This document shows, in pieces, positions 1 to 7,918 of a DNA stretch of 8,862 nt (the first letter of the stretch is position 1; the number at the start of each line of letters is the position of its first letter). The notes under the pieces are model-generated. The model was not told where the DNA came from. It saw only the letters and a program-made list of their open reading frames with translations, and searched no databases. The translations under genes and the position numbers were made by a program. Origin of the DNA: an uncultured Eubacteriaceae bacterium (lineage in GTDB: Bacteria; Bacillota; Clostridia; Eubacteriales; Anaerofustaceae); the NCBI GenBank assembly GCA_947058225.1, contig CAMSGF010000023.1, positions 1 through 8,862 of the forward strand, in the 5' to 3' direction.

Positions 1-1
1 T

Positions 2-1201
2 ATAATAGTTATAAATACGTGTTCTGTGAGGGAAAATGCGAATAATAGATTTTTCGGAAATCTCGGGAACTTAAAAAAAGAAAAGGAAAAAAGAGATTTT
101 ATAATTGCAGTGTGCGGGTGTATGATGCAGCAGGAAAGCGTTGTAAAAAGAATAAAAGAGAAATATTCTTTTGTGGATATAATTTTCGGAACGCATAATA
201 TAGACAGCTTTTCTTCTCTTTTGGATGAAAGGGAAATTAATGGGAAAAGGAAAGATGTGCTGGTTGAGATTTTACCCGATACCGATGTAATAGCAGAAGA
301 TATTCCGATAAAAAGAGAGCATAAATATAAGGCATATGTGAGCATAATGAAGGGGTGTGATAATTTTTGTTCATACTGCATTGTGCCATATACGAGGGGG
401 AGGGAAAAGAGCAGGGGAAGTGATAATATAATAAAAGAGATTGAAATGTTGGCAGGTGATGGGGTTAAGGAGGTTACGCTTCTTGGGCAGAATGTAAATT
501 CCTATGGGAAAGGGCTTGATGAAAATATAAATTTTGCAAAGCTTCTTGAAAGGGTTTCAGATATTTCAGGGATTGAGAGAGTCAGATTTATGACGAGTCA
601 TCCAAAAGATTTGACAGATGATATAATTGATGTAATCTCTGATAATGAAAAAATAGCAAAGCATATTCATCTTCCGGTTCAATCAGGAAGCAACAGGATA
701 TTAAAGCTTATGAACAGGAAATATACGAGAGAAGATTACATAAGCTTGGTAGAAAAGATAAGGAGCAAAATAGAAGGAGTAAGCATTACTACCGATATAA
801 TTGTAGGATTTCCGAGTGAAAGTGAAGAAGATTTTTTAGACACTTTAGATTTATATAAAAAATGCAGGTTTGAATCGGCTTTTACCTTTGTTTATTCAAA
901 AAGGGAGGGAACAAAGGCAGCCAATATGGAGATAGGAATAGATAAAGAGGACATAAAAGACAGGTTTAAGCGTCTTATAGAAATTCACGATAAAATAATG
1001 TTTGAAGAAAATAAAAAAATGGAAGGTAGGGAATATATCGTTTTAACAGAGGGCAAAAGCAAGAATAACGAGAATATGCTTTCAGGCAGAACGAGCAATT
1101 TTTCTCTCATTAACTTTAAAGGGAAAAGCAAGGCAGGGGATATGGTAAAAGTGAGGGTTAATGAATCAAAGACCTTTCATTTATACGGAGAAGAGGTATA
1201 A
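2..1201 (+). CDS. miaB: tRNA-2-methylthio-N6-dimethylallyladenosine synthase MiaB, 5'-truncated by window edge
   Basis: MiaB is a radical-SAM methylthiotransferase that converts i6A37 of tRNAs reading UNN codons to ms2i6A37 in the cytoplasm, using two [4Fe-4S] clusters. The frame is open from base 2 and begins with the family motif INTCSVRENA, whose Cys (codon 20-22) is the second ligand of the N-terminal UPF0004 cluster. The third ligand lies in the CGCMMQQE stretch (Cys codon 119-121). The first ligand is off the left edge. The radical-SAM CxxxCxxC triad is clear in GCDNFCSYCIVPYTRG (Cys codons 356-358, 368-370, 377-379). Further family blocks are LLGQNVNSYG, FMTSHP, HLPVQSGSNRIL and TDIIVGFPSE, and a C-terminal TRAM domain contains LSGRTSNFSLINF. 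The 399 visible residues suggest several tens of residues are missing compared with the usual 440-480. The GTG at 26 is internal to a conserved motif and is not the start. mutS begins 3 nt after the stop. The YqeV/MtaB and RimO relatives are less likely given the NTCSVRENA and TSHP blocks. Confidence 0.96.
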   Translation: MIVINTCSVRENANNRFFGNLGNLKKEKEKRDFIIAVCGCMMQQESVVKRIKEKYSFVDIIFGTHNIDSFSSLLDEREINGKRKDVLVEILPDTDVIAEDIPIKREHKYKAYVSIMKGCDNFCSYCIVPYTRGREKSRGSDNIIKEIEMLAGDGVKEVTLLGQNVNSYGKGLDENINFAKLLERVSDISGIERVRFMTSHPKDLTDDIIDVISDNEKIAKHIHLPVQSGSNRILKLMNRKYTREDYISLVEKIRSKIEGVSITTDIIVGFPSESEEDFLDTLDLYKKCRFESAFTFVYSKREGTKAANMEIGIDKEDIKDRFKRLIEIHDKIMFEENKKMEGREYIVLTEGKSKNNENMLSGRTSNFSLINFKGKSKAGDMVKVRVNESKTFHLYGEEV

Positions 1202-1204
1202 ACT

Positions 1205-3841
1205 ATGAGTGGAACTTTAACACCGATGATGAAGCAGTATTTAAAAATACATGAAACAGTGCCTGATACGATTTTGTTTTACAGGCTCGGAGATTTTTAT
1301 GAGATGTTTTTTGACGATGCAAAGACGGCGAGTAAGGTTTTAGATTTAACGCTTACGGGCAAAAACTGTGGTTTAAGCCAAAGAGCACCTATGTGCGGAG
1401 TTCCTTATCACAGTGCGAATAATTACATATCAAAGCTTATTGAAAAGGGATTTAAGGTAGCAATATGCGAACAGGTTGGGGATGTTAAGGAAAGCAAGGG
1501 GATAGTGGATAGGGAAATAACGAGGATAATATCTCCCGGAACTGTTATGGAGGGAAAGGCTTTAAGTGAGGGTGAAAACAATTATTTAATGGGGATATAC
1601 TACAATAAGGTCGATTTTGGAGTTTGTTATACCGATATTTCAACAGGAGAATTTAATGTGTGCAATATATCGGGGGTTAATAGGATAAATGAACTTGAAA
1701 CGCTTATCTCAAAGGTTATGCCGTCACAGATAATCGTAAATACCATTCTCTTTGAAGATAAGATAATGAGAGAGAGAATATCAAATCTTTTAAACTTTGA
1801 GGTTGAGCCTTATCCGAGCGGATATTTTGCGTTAAAAAATGCTAAGGCGTTAATAAAAGAGCAGTTTGACGTGTATTCGTTAAATTCGCTTGGGATAGAG
1901 GAATATGAGGCTGTTATAAAGATAAGCGGCTGTATTTTAAGGTATCTTAATGAAACACAAAAGAAATCTTTAATGCAGATAACAAAGCTTAATTTAGACA
2001 CAAAAAATGATGTTATGCACCTCGATAATAACACGAAAAGAAATCTTGAACTGCTCTATAATTTAAAGACAAAGGAGAAAAAAGATTCTCTTCTTTCCGT
2101 CTTGGACCAAACCGTTACGGCGATGGGGGCGAGAAAGCTAAAAAAGTGGATTTTAGAGCCTTTGACGAATAAAGATGAGATAGTTAAAAGACAGGATGCC
2201 ATTGAAGCGCTTCTCAGTGATATAATGTCGCTTGAAGACATCATTACGTTTTTAAAAGACGTAAAGGATATGGAAAGAATTATGGCGAGATTATCCCTTG
2301 ATATAGGAAATGCGAGGGATTTGGTGTCCTTAAAAAACAGTTTATACAACATTCCAAAGATAAAAATATCGATGAGCTATGTTATGGAAAAGAGTGAACT
2401 TTTAAAGAGCATAGTCCTTGATATAGATGAACTTGGGGATATATATGATTTAATAGAAACTTCTATTGATGAGGACTGCCCTGCTGTGTTGAAAAACGGA
2501 GGGCTTATTAAAAAGGGGTATGACCCTAAAATAGATGAGCTTAAAAAGTTAAGGGACAATTCAAATGAGATTTTACTTCAGTTAGAAAACAGGGAGAGGG
2601 AAAAGACAGGGATAAAGACATTAAAAATTAAATACAATAAGGTTTTTGGATATTTCTTTGATGTGACAAATTCGTTTAAGGATAAGGTTCCCGATTATTT
2701 TATAAGGAAACAGACCCTTGCAAATTCAGAGAGGTTTTTTACAGATGAATTAAAAGATTTAGAGATAAATTTACTGACTGTCGACGATAAGCTAAAAGAA
2801 AAAGAGTTTGAAGAATACGAGAGGATAAAATCGGAGGTGTTGGATAATGTGAGGAGGGTGCAGTCGTGTGCCGATTTACTTTCTCTTCTTGACTGTCTTT
2901 GTTCTCTTGCGATAGTATCAAGGATAAATTCTTATGTAAGGCCTGAAATAGCAGAAAACGGGGTTATAGATATAAAAGACGGAAGATATCCTGTTATTGA
3001 AAAGATTACGGGAAGTGATAAATTTATATATAATGATACGTATATCGATGATGAAGATAACAGAATGATTATCATAACAGGGGCGAATATGGCAGGGAAA
3101 TCTACATATATAAGGCAGGTTGCACTTATCGTTATTATGGCACAGATAGGCTCTTTTGTTCCTGCAAGCAAAGCTAAGATTCCTATATGCGACAGGGTAT
3201 TTACGAGGGTTGGTGCGAGCGATGACCTTGCCAGCGGACAAAGCACGTTTATGGTTGAAATGAGCGAGGTTACAAATATCTTAAAATACGCAACAAAAAA
3301 TTCCCTTGTTATTTTAGATGAAGTCGGGAGGGGAACTTCCACATTTGACGGACTTAGCATTGCACACGCAGTTATAGAATATCTTTTGAGTGATATCGGT
3401 GCAAAGACGCTTTTTGCAACGCATTATCACGAGCTTACTGCTCTTGAGGAAGAAAAAAAAGGAGTTAAAAATTATTCGATAAGGCTTGAAAATAAGATGG
3501 GTAAAATCATATTTTTAAGAAAAGTTGAAAGAGGTGGGATAGATAAAAGCTACGGTATAGAAGTTGCAAAGCTTGCAGGACTTCCTGATAAGGTCATAAG
3601 GAGAAGTGAGGAGATACTTTCAGTTCTTGAAAAAAATGAAATGGAATATAAGATGAAAGTCGATAATATTCAAACATCAATACCTCTTTCATTTGAAAAG
3701 GAAGAAGAGGATGTTGTAAGCCAAAATGTAAAAAACATACTTATGGATATAACGACATCTCCGATTGAGGAGATGACTCCTGTTGAAGCGATGAACTATC
3801 TAAATGAGATAAAGCAGAGATTAAAGGCGGAGGATTTTTAA
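1205..3841 (+). CDS. mutS: DNA mismatch repair protein MutS
   Basis: MutS is the cytoplasmic mismatch-recognition ATPase. It binds mispairs and small loops, then recruits MutL. The protein is 878 aa, slightly longer than typical MutS1 (about 850-860). The mismatch-reading Phe-x-Glu is present as F31/E33 in RLGDFYEMF, followed by RAPMCGVPYHS and KVAICEQV of domain I. The Walker A loop is GANMAGKST (residues 626-634), Walker B is VILDE with D705/E706, followed by the signature GRGTSTFDG, and the ATHYHELT motif covers about residues 738-745. The C-terminus ends in a helix-turn-helix-like MTPVEAMNYLNEIK segment. The ATG at 1205 is supported by GAGGT (1193-1197), which lies inside the last codons of miaB, so the genes are probably co-translated. 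The stop overlaps the mutL ATG by one base. The C-terminal tail contains IPLSFE (826-831) where many MutS proteins carry a clamp-binding QLSLF-type peptide, so that contact looks degenerate here. It is not MutS2: the N-terminal mismatch domain is present and no Smr domain is seen. Confidence 0.98.
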   Translation: MSGTLTPMMKQYLKIHETVPDTILFYRLGDFYEMFFDDAKTASKVLDLTLTGKNCGLSQRAPMCGVPYHSANNYISKLIEKGFKVAICEQVGDVKESKGIVDREITRIISPGTVMEGKALSEGENNYLMGIYYNKVDFGVCYTDISTGEFNVCNISGVNRINELETLISKVMPSQIIVNTILFEDKIMRERISNLLNFEVEPYPSGYFALKNAKALIKEQFDVYSLNSLGIEEYEAVIKISGCILRYLNETQKKSLMQITKLNLDTKNDVMHLDNNTKRNLELLYNLKTKEKKDSLLSVLDQTVTAMGARKLKKWILEPLTNKDEIVKRQDAIEALLSDIMSLEDIITFLKDVKDMERIMARLSLDIGNARDLVSLKNSLYNIPKIKISMSYVMEKSELLKSIVLDIDELGDIYDLIETSIDEDCPAVLKNGGLIKKGYDPKIDELKKLRDNSNEILLQLENREREKTGIKTLKIKYNKVFGYFFDVTNSFKDKVPDYFIRKQTLANSERFFTDELKDLEINLLTVDDKLKEKEFEEYERIKSEVLDNVRRVQSCADLLSLLDCLCSLAIVSRINSYVRPEIAENGVIDIKDGRYPVIEKITGSDKFIYNDTYIDDEDNRMIIITGANMAGKSTYIRQVALIVIMAQIGSFVPASKAKIPICDRVFTRVGASDDLASGQSTFMVEMSEVTNILKYATKNSLVILDEVGRGTSTFDGLSIAHAVIEYLLSDIGAKTLFATHYHELTALEEEKKGVKNYSIRLENKMGKIIFLRKVERGGIDKSYGIEVAKLAGLPDKVIRRSEEILSVLEKNEMEYKMKVDNIQTSIPLSFEKEEEDVVSQNVKNILMDITTSPIEEMTPVEAMNYLNEIKQRLKAEDF
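3829..3833 (+). promoter_or_regulatory. Ribosome binding site of mutL at a TAATG stop-start junction
   Basis: GGAGG sits 7 nt before the mutL ATG within the last codons of mutS. The mutS stop TAA shares its last base with the mutL ATG, a classic termination-reinitiation arrangement that would couple MutL synthesis to MutS. Confidence 0.8.
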
Positions 3842-5745
3842 TGTCTGATATAAAACTTTTAGAAAATCAAGTTGTTCAAAAGATAGCCGCAGGGGAAGTT
3901 GTCATTGCTCCGTACAGTGTATTAAAAGAGCTTATTGAAAATTCGATTGATGCGGGAAGTAAAAAAATAAATGTGGTTATAAAAGGGGGAGGGAAGAAGT
4001 ATATTCACGTTGAAGATGATGGGGAGGGGATAGATGAAAGGCAGGTTGAGCTTGCCTTTACGAAAAATGCCACAAGCAAAATAGAAAACCTTGATTCTCT
4101 TTCAAATATTTCCACACTTGGGTTTAGGGGAGAGGCTTTATTTAGTATATCGGTTGTGAGTAATGTGGAGATTATCACAAAGACGGATAATATGCAAACT
4201 GCGATAAAGGCAAAAATAAAGCAGGGAAAGGTCACAGAAAGGGGAAGTATCCCATCAAACAGGGGGACTAAAATCACAGTTGCCGATTTATTTTATAATG
4301 TTCCAGCAAGATACAGAAATATGAAAAGTGAGAGAAAGGAAGCGTTAAGCTGTATTGATTTGGTTTCAAAGCTTGCCATTTCAAACCCCGGTATTTCCTT
4401 TAGTATGATTAGTGATGATAAAAATCTTTTTGTAACCTCAGGGGATGGAAATATAAGAAATACCATAACTTCGATTCTTGGAAAAGAGTATACGAAGCAG
4501 ATGATTGATGTGGAGTATGAAGATTATCCCGTAACAGTAAGCGGTGTTACGCTTTCTGCTAATTATATAGATAAACAAATTGAGGAAAGTATACTCATTA
4601 TAAACGGCAGATATGTAAAGTGTCCTGCCATTTCAAGAGGTATAAGTCAGGTTTATAAGGATGAGTATGGGAAATTTTCAAAGAAAATCAGTTATGTGCT
4701 TTATATAACACTTCCGCTTAATATGACGGATGTAAATGTTCACCCGTCAAAGACAGTAATTTCACTAAGGAGTGAAACTCTTATTGTGATGCTTATATGT
4801 GAGGCGATAAAAGAGGCACTTTATTCTTCTATAAATTTAGCTGAAGTTCCTTTAAGTAAAAAAGATTTATACGTAGGCGAAGATGAAGATGTAACAGATG
4901 ATGGAAATCAGGTTGTAATAGAGCAGGTTTCATCGTATGTTTCAAATGAATATGATTCATCTTTTGATAAGGAAAATAATATTTCATACGATATAAATGG
5001 AGAATATGTAAAAGAAAGCGCTTTAAAAGATGATACGGTTATTATAGATGATAATGATGAACTGTATAAAGAATATGTAAAAAGAAGAAAAGAGATTTCA
5101 GCAAACGATGATAAAGCAGAAGAAAAAGATGAATTTAAGAAGAATATAATTGATACATCGATATTTGACAAAATAATCATGATGAAATTTTGCGGAATGG
5201 TCTTTAGTGCATATGCGATGTTTGAGATGGGGGAGGAACTTTATATAATAGATACGCATGCGGCACATGAGAGGGTTTTGTATGATGAATTTTTAAAGAA
5301 GTATAAAGACAATAAGCTTAATATGCAGCCGTTATTAAATGCTATTATTTTAGATGTGTCGGTTTTAGAAAAAGATTTGTGTGTTAATAATATAGATATA
5401 TTTAAAAAGCTTGGGTTTGAAATTGATGAGTTTTCAAAAAACAGTATCGTGATTAGGCAGATTCCATCCGATTTTGATTTATCCAGTGCGAAAGACATAG
5501 TGTTATCTATACTCGATGCACTTAAGAAAAATATCTTCGATGTTGAAACAAAAAGGGATGAACTGCTCATTAAGTGTGCGTGTCACAGTGCGGTTAGGGG
5601 AAAAGATTTTGTAGATTATGAGGGAGTGATTGAAATATTAAAAAGGCTTAAAAATACGACAAATCCTTTTACGTGTCCTCACTCAAGGCCTACTGTTTCA
5701 AAGGTTTATAAAAAATATTTCCTCAAAATGTTTAAGAGAGTGTGA
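3841..5745 (+). CDS. mutL: DNA mismatch repair protein MutL (endonuclease type)
   Basis: MutL is a GHKL ATPase that couples MutS recognition to strand incision. In bacteria lacking MutH its C-terminal domain nicks DNA. The N-terminal domain (about 1-330) shows KELIENSIDAG with predicted catalytic E30 and metal-binding N34, DDGEGI (59-64), GFRGEAL (94-100), LFYNVPAR and DVNVHPSK (297-304). A linker at about 333-455 is low-complexity, acidic and Asp/Glu/Lys-rich. The C-terminal domain carries metal-site motifs: D471-THA-AH-E477 followed by RVLYD, ACH (580-582), CPHSRP (612-617) and a terminal FKRV (631-634), which together mark the nuclease-competent form. Several positions depart from consensus: IAP in place of ERP after GEVV, KN in place of RH before ATSKI, DTHA for DQHA, and CPHSRP for CPHGRP. 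The length of 634 aa is normal. The start overlaps the mutS stop (TAATG) and is preceded by GGAGG at 3829-3833 with 7 nt spacing, so translation is coupled to mutS and would give matched amounts of both partners. Confidence 0.97.
   Translation: MSDIKLLENQVVQKIAAGEVVIAPYSVLKELIENSIDAGSKKINVVIKGGGKKYIHVEDDGEGIDERQVELAFTKNATSKIENLDSLSNISTLGFRGEALFSISVVSNVEIITKTDNMQTAIKAKIKQGKVTERGSIPSNRGTKITVADLFYNVPARYRNMKSERKEALSCIDLVSKLAISNPGISFSMISDDKNLFVTSGDGNIRNTITSILGKEYTKQMIDVEYEDYPVTVSGVTLSANYIDKQIEESILIINGRYVKCPAISRGISQVYKDEYGKFSKKISYVLYITLPLNMTDVNVHPSKTVISLRSETLIVMLICEAIKEALYSSINLAEVPLSKKDLYVGEDEDVTDDGNQVVIEQVSSYVSNEYDSSFDKENNISYDINGEYVKESALKDDTVIIDDNDELYKEYVKRRKEISANDDKAEEKDEFKKNIIDTSIFDKIIMMKFCGMVFSAYAMFEMGEELYIIDTHAAHERVLYDEFLKKYKDNKLNMQPLLNAIILDVSVLEKDLCVNNIDIFKKLGFEIDEFSKNSIVIRQIPSDFDLSSAKDIVLSILDALKKNIFDVETKRDELLIKCACHSAVRGKDFVDYEGVIEILKRLKNTTNPFTCPHSRPTVSKVYKKYFLKMFKRV
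5735..5740 (+). promoter_or_regulatory. Ribosome binding site deciding the miaA start
   Basis: AGAGAG lies inside the last codons of mutL, 7 nt before the ATG at 5748. It would be too close (1 nt) to serve the in-frame GTG at 5742, so it supports the ATG. Confidence 0.6.
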
Positions 5746-5747
5746 TT

Positions 5748-6668
5748 ATGGGAAAGGTTATAGCTATTGCAGGACCGACAGCCAGCGGGAAAAGTTCACT
5801 TGCCGTAAAGCTTGCAGGGGAAATAGACGCTGAAATTATATCCACTGATGCAGTTCAGGTGTATAAAGGACTCGATATAGGGTCGGCCAAAGTGACAAAG
5901 GAAGAGATGTGCGGCATTAAGCACTATATGATAGATGAAGTAGACCCTAATATTGATTTTAATGTGAATTTATTTTTGGAAAAAGCTCTTTGTTATGTAG
6001 ATGAGATATTTAAAAAAGGTAAAGATGTTATAGTTGTCGGAGGGAGTATGTTATATACAGATTCTCTTATGTACGATTCTTATGATTTTCCTAAATTTGA
6101 TGAAAATGTAAGAAAAGAGTTAGAGGATATTTATAAGACAAAAGGGAAAGGCTTTTTGCACAGTATATTGGAGAGAATTGACAGTGAAAGTGCAGAAAAA
6201 ATACACGAAAATAATGTAAAAAGAGTTATAAGGGCGATAGAAATTTATAAAAATACGGGAATTAAAAAAAGCGAAATAGATAGAAGAAATAACAAATTCA
6301 GATTTGAGAATACCTACTATTATTTTTTAAATGCGAACAGACAAAAGGTGTATGAAAGAATTGATAAAAGGGTAGATGTTATGATAGAAAGCGGGCTTAT
6401 CGAAGAAGTGGAGGGGTTACTTAAACAAGGTTATGATGAGAGGTATTCTTCGATGAATTCACTTGGATATAAGCAAATTATCGATTATCTAAAGGGCAGG
6501 TGTTCGCTTGAAGAAGCTATATACATTATAAAGCGTGATACAAGACATTTTGCAAAGAGGCAGTACACTTGGTATAATTCTGAAAGAAGAAAAAACGTAG
6601 GGAAAATTAGTTTTGAAGATACAAAAGATTTATTAGATGTAATAAAGGGAGATATAAAATGGAGTTAG
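5748..6668 (+). CDS. miaA: tRNA dimethylallyltransferase MiaA
   Basis: MiaA transfers a dimethylallyl group from DMAPP to N6 of A37 in tRNAs reading UNN codons, giving i6A37, the substrate of MiaB encoded upstream. The P-loop GPTASGKSS occupies residues 9-17. ISTDAVQVYKGLDIGSAK (from residue 31) matches the family block with the catalytic Asp (D34). IKHYMIDEVDP, VVGGSMLY, VKRVIRAIEIYKNTG and DTRHFAKRQYTWY follow in the family order. The length of 306 aa is typical. The ATG at 5748 is chosen over an in-frame GTG at 5742 because the purine-rich AGAGAG (5735-5740) is 7 nt before the ATG but only 1 nt before the GTG, and the protein then begins MGKVIAIAG, as expected just ahead of the P-loop. It starts 2 nt after the mutL stop, and its 3' end overlaps the next gene by 10 nt. 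The usual GGT block Thr is a Ser here (GGSMLY), a conservative hydroxyl exchange. Confidence 0.96.
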   Translation: MGKVIAIAGPTASGKSSLAVKLAGEIDAEIISTDAVQVYKGLDIGSAKVTKEEMCGIKHYMIDEVDPNIDFNVNLFLEKALCYVDEIFKKGKDVIVVGGSMLYTDSLMYDSYDFPKFDENVRKELEDIYKTKGKGFLHSILERIDSESAEKIHENNVKRVIRAIEIYKNTGIKKSEIDRRNNKFRFENTYYYFLNANRQKVYERIDKRVDVMIESGLIEEVEGLLKQGYDERYSSMNSLGYKQIIDYLKGRCSLEEAIYIIKRDTRHFAKRQYTWYNSERRKNVGKISFEDTKDLLDVIKGDIKWS

Positions 6669-7918
6669 AAAGTGCCTTAAAAATTGTGGATAAAGCAGAA
6701 GAGAGCATAAAGGACAGATTTAAGGAGATTGATAAGGTTTGTGAGTGCAATCAATATAAGGTTTTAAAGGCTATGCAGGATAACCGTCTTGCACTCAGGC
6801 ACTTTAGTGAAAGTACGGGGTATGCGTACGGTGATGAGGGGAGAGAGGTGTGCGAGAGGATATATGCCGATGTGTTTAGAGCTGAAGTCTGTCTTGTAAG
6901 ACCGCAGATTGTAAGCGGAACACATGCAATAAGTCTTATGCTTCAGGGTGTTCTCCGCCCAAATGACACTCTTTTAAGTATTACGGGAAATCCGTATGAT
7001 ACCATACTGGCAACGATTGGGGTGAATAATCTTGGGGAGGATCTCGGTTCTTTAATGGATTTTGGAATAAAGTATGACAAGGTTGATTTAAAAGATGACG
7101 GGAATGTAGATTTCGAAAAGGTCAGGGAAAAGATAGATGAGAGTGTAAAAGCTGTCTTTATTCAGCGTTCGAGTGGGTATAAGGACACAAAGGCACTTAC
7201 GATTAAAAAGATTGAAGAGGCTGTCCAATTTATAAAGGGTATAAGAGAAGATATAATCGTTATGGTGGACAACTGCTATGGAGAATTTATTGAAAAAAAG
7301 GAGCCGTTGGAGGTTGGGGCTGATTTAATAGCAGGGTCTTTAATAAAAAATCCGGGAGGCGGGCTTGTTTCAACGGGTGGGTATATAGCAGGAGATGAAG
7401 AAAATATGAAAAAGGTGGCTGCAAGGTTATCTTCTCCAAGCATTGCATTTGAGGTTGGGCCGAATCTTGGGGTTATTCGTTCGTATACGCAGGGGTTATT
7501 TATGGCACCAAAGGTGGTCAGCGGGGCGATAAAGGGGGCGGTTCTTACGGCTAAAGTTTTTGAAAATCTCGGATACAATGTTTTTCCAAAGGTAGAAGAT
7601 AAGAGAAGTGATATAATTCAGGCTGTTGAACTTGGCAGTGAAGAGAAGATAAAGGCGTATTGCCTTGGGATACAAAAGGCATGTGCAGTGGACTGTTTTG
7701 TTGAGCCGTATCCTTGGGATATGCCGGGATATGATGATAAAGTAATTATGGCAGCGGGCAATTTTATCGAAGGTTCTTCGATTGAACTGAGTGCAGATGC
7801 ACCTATAAGAGAGCCTTATATCGTTTATCAGCAAGGCGGACTTACATATGAACATTCAAAGATAGGAACTGCTATGGCATTAAAGGAAATTATGGAACTG
7901 GAGGGTGAAAATGGGTAA
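6659..7918 (+). CDS. ynbB: PLP-dependent methionine gamma-lyase / YnbB (aluminium resistance) family protein
   Basis: This is a fold-type I pyridoxal-phosphate enzyme of the COG4100 family, annotated variously as 'methionine gamma-lyase family', 'cystathionine beta-lyase family' and 'aluminium resistance protein'. The true substrate is not established by sequence. A characteristic N-terminal block runs through FSESTGYAYGDEGRE (49-63). RPQIVSGTHAI (81-91) contains the phosphate-binding SGTHA loop. VDNCYGEFIE places D204 as the probable PLP pyridine-nitrogen partner. GSLIKNPGGG places K230 as the probable Schiff-base lysine. The C-terminal part has EPYPWDMPGYDDKVIMAAGNF and PYIVYQQGGLTYEH, also typical. 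Its 419 aa are full length. The ATG at 6659 overlaps the end of miaA by 10 nt and has AAGGGAG (6645-6651) 7 nt upstream. The 3' end overlaps the gntR-type gene by 8 nt. In other Firmicutes this gene lies near miaA and hfq, and no hfq is present here. Family assignment is secure. The symbol is used by analogy to B. subtilis and the reaction is uncertain. Confidence 0.9.
   Translation: MELESALKIVDKAEESIKDRFKEIDKVCECNQYKVLKAMQDNRLALRHFSESTGYAYGDEGREVCERIYADVFRAEVCLVRPQIVSGTHAISLMLQGVLRPNDTLLSITGNPYDTILATIGVNNLGEDLGSLMDFGIKYDKVDLKDDGNVDFEKVREKIDESVKAVFIQRSSGYKDTKALTIKKIEEAVQFIKGIREDIIVMVDNCYGEFIEKKEPLEVGADLIAGSLIKNPGGGLVSTGGYIAGDEENMKKVAARLSSPSIAFEVGPNLGVIRSYTQGLFMAPKVVSGAIKGAVLTAKVFENLGYNVFPKVEDKRSDIIQAVELGSEEKIKAYCLGIQKACAVDCFVEPYPWDMPGYDDKVIMAAGNFIEGSSIELSADAPIREPYIVYQQGGLTYEHSKIGTAMALKEIMELEGENG
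7900..7905 (+). promoter_or_regulatory. Ribosome binding site deciding the gntR-type start
   Basis: GGAGGG is a near-perfect Shine-Dalgarno within the 3' end of the ynbB-like gene. Its GGAGG core ends 6 nt before the ATG at 7911. The in-frame GTG at 7905 overlaps this element, so it cannot be the start. Confidence 0.8.

Noticed and set aside
26..28. GTG as the start of miaB
   Set aside because: It falls inside the conserved NTCSVRENA motif, and the frame is open to the left edge with matching family sequence. The gene is cut by the window instead.
2918..3360. Two overlapping antisense open frames of 107 and 142 codons across the MutS ATPase region
   Set aside because: They lie opposite the most conserved part of MutS, have hydrophobic/Ser-rich shadow composition, no ribosome binding site that I could see, and match no family I recognise.
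5742..5744. GTG as the start of miaA
   Set aside because: Only 1 nt follows the purine-rich ribosome binding site. The ATG at 5748 has good spacing and gives the expected N-terminus.
7276..7855. Antisense open frames opposite the ynbB-like gene
   Set aside because: They are explained by codon bias of the real gene on the + strand. No start signals or recognisable motifs were seen.
7905..7907. GTG as the start of the GntR-type gene
   Set aside because: It overlaps the Shine-Dalgarno itself. The ATG at 7911 is correctly spaced.
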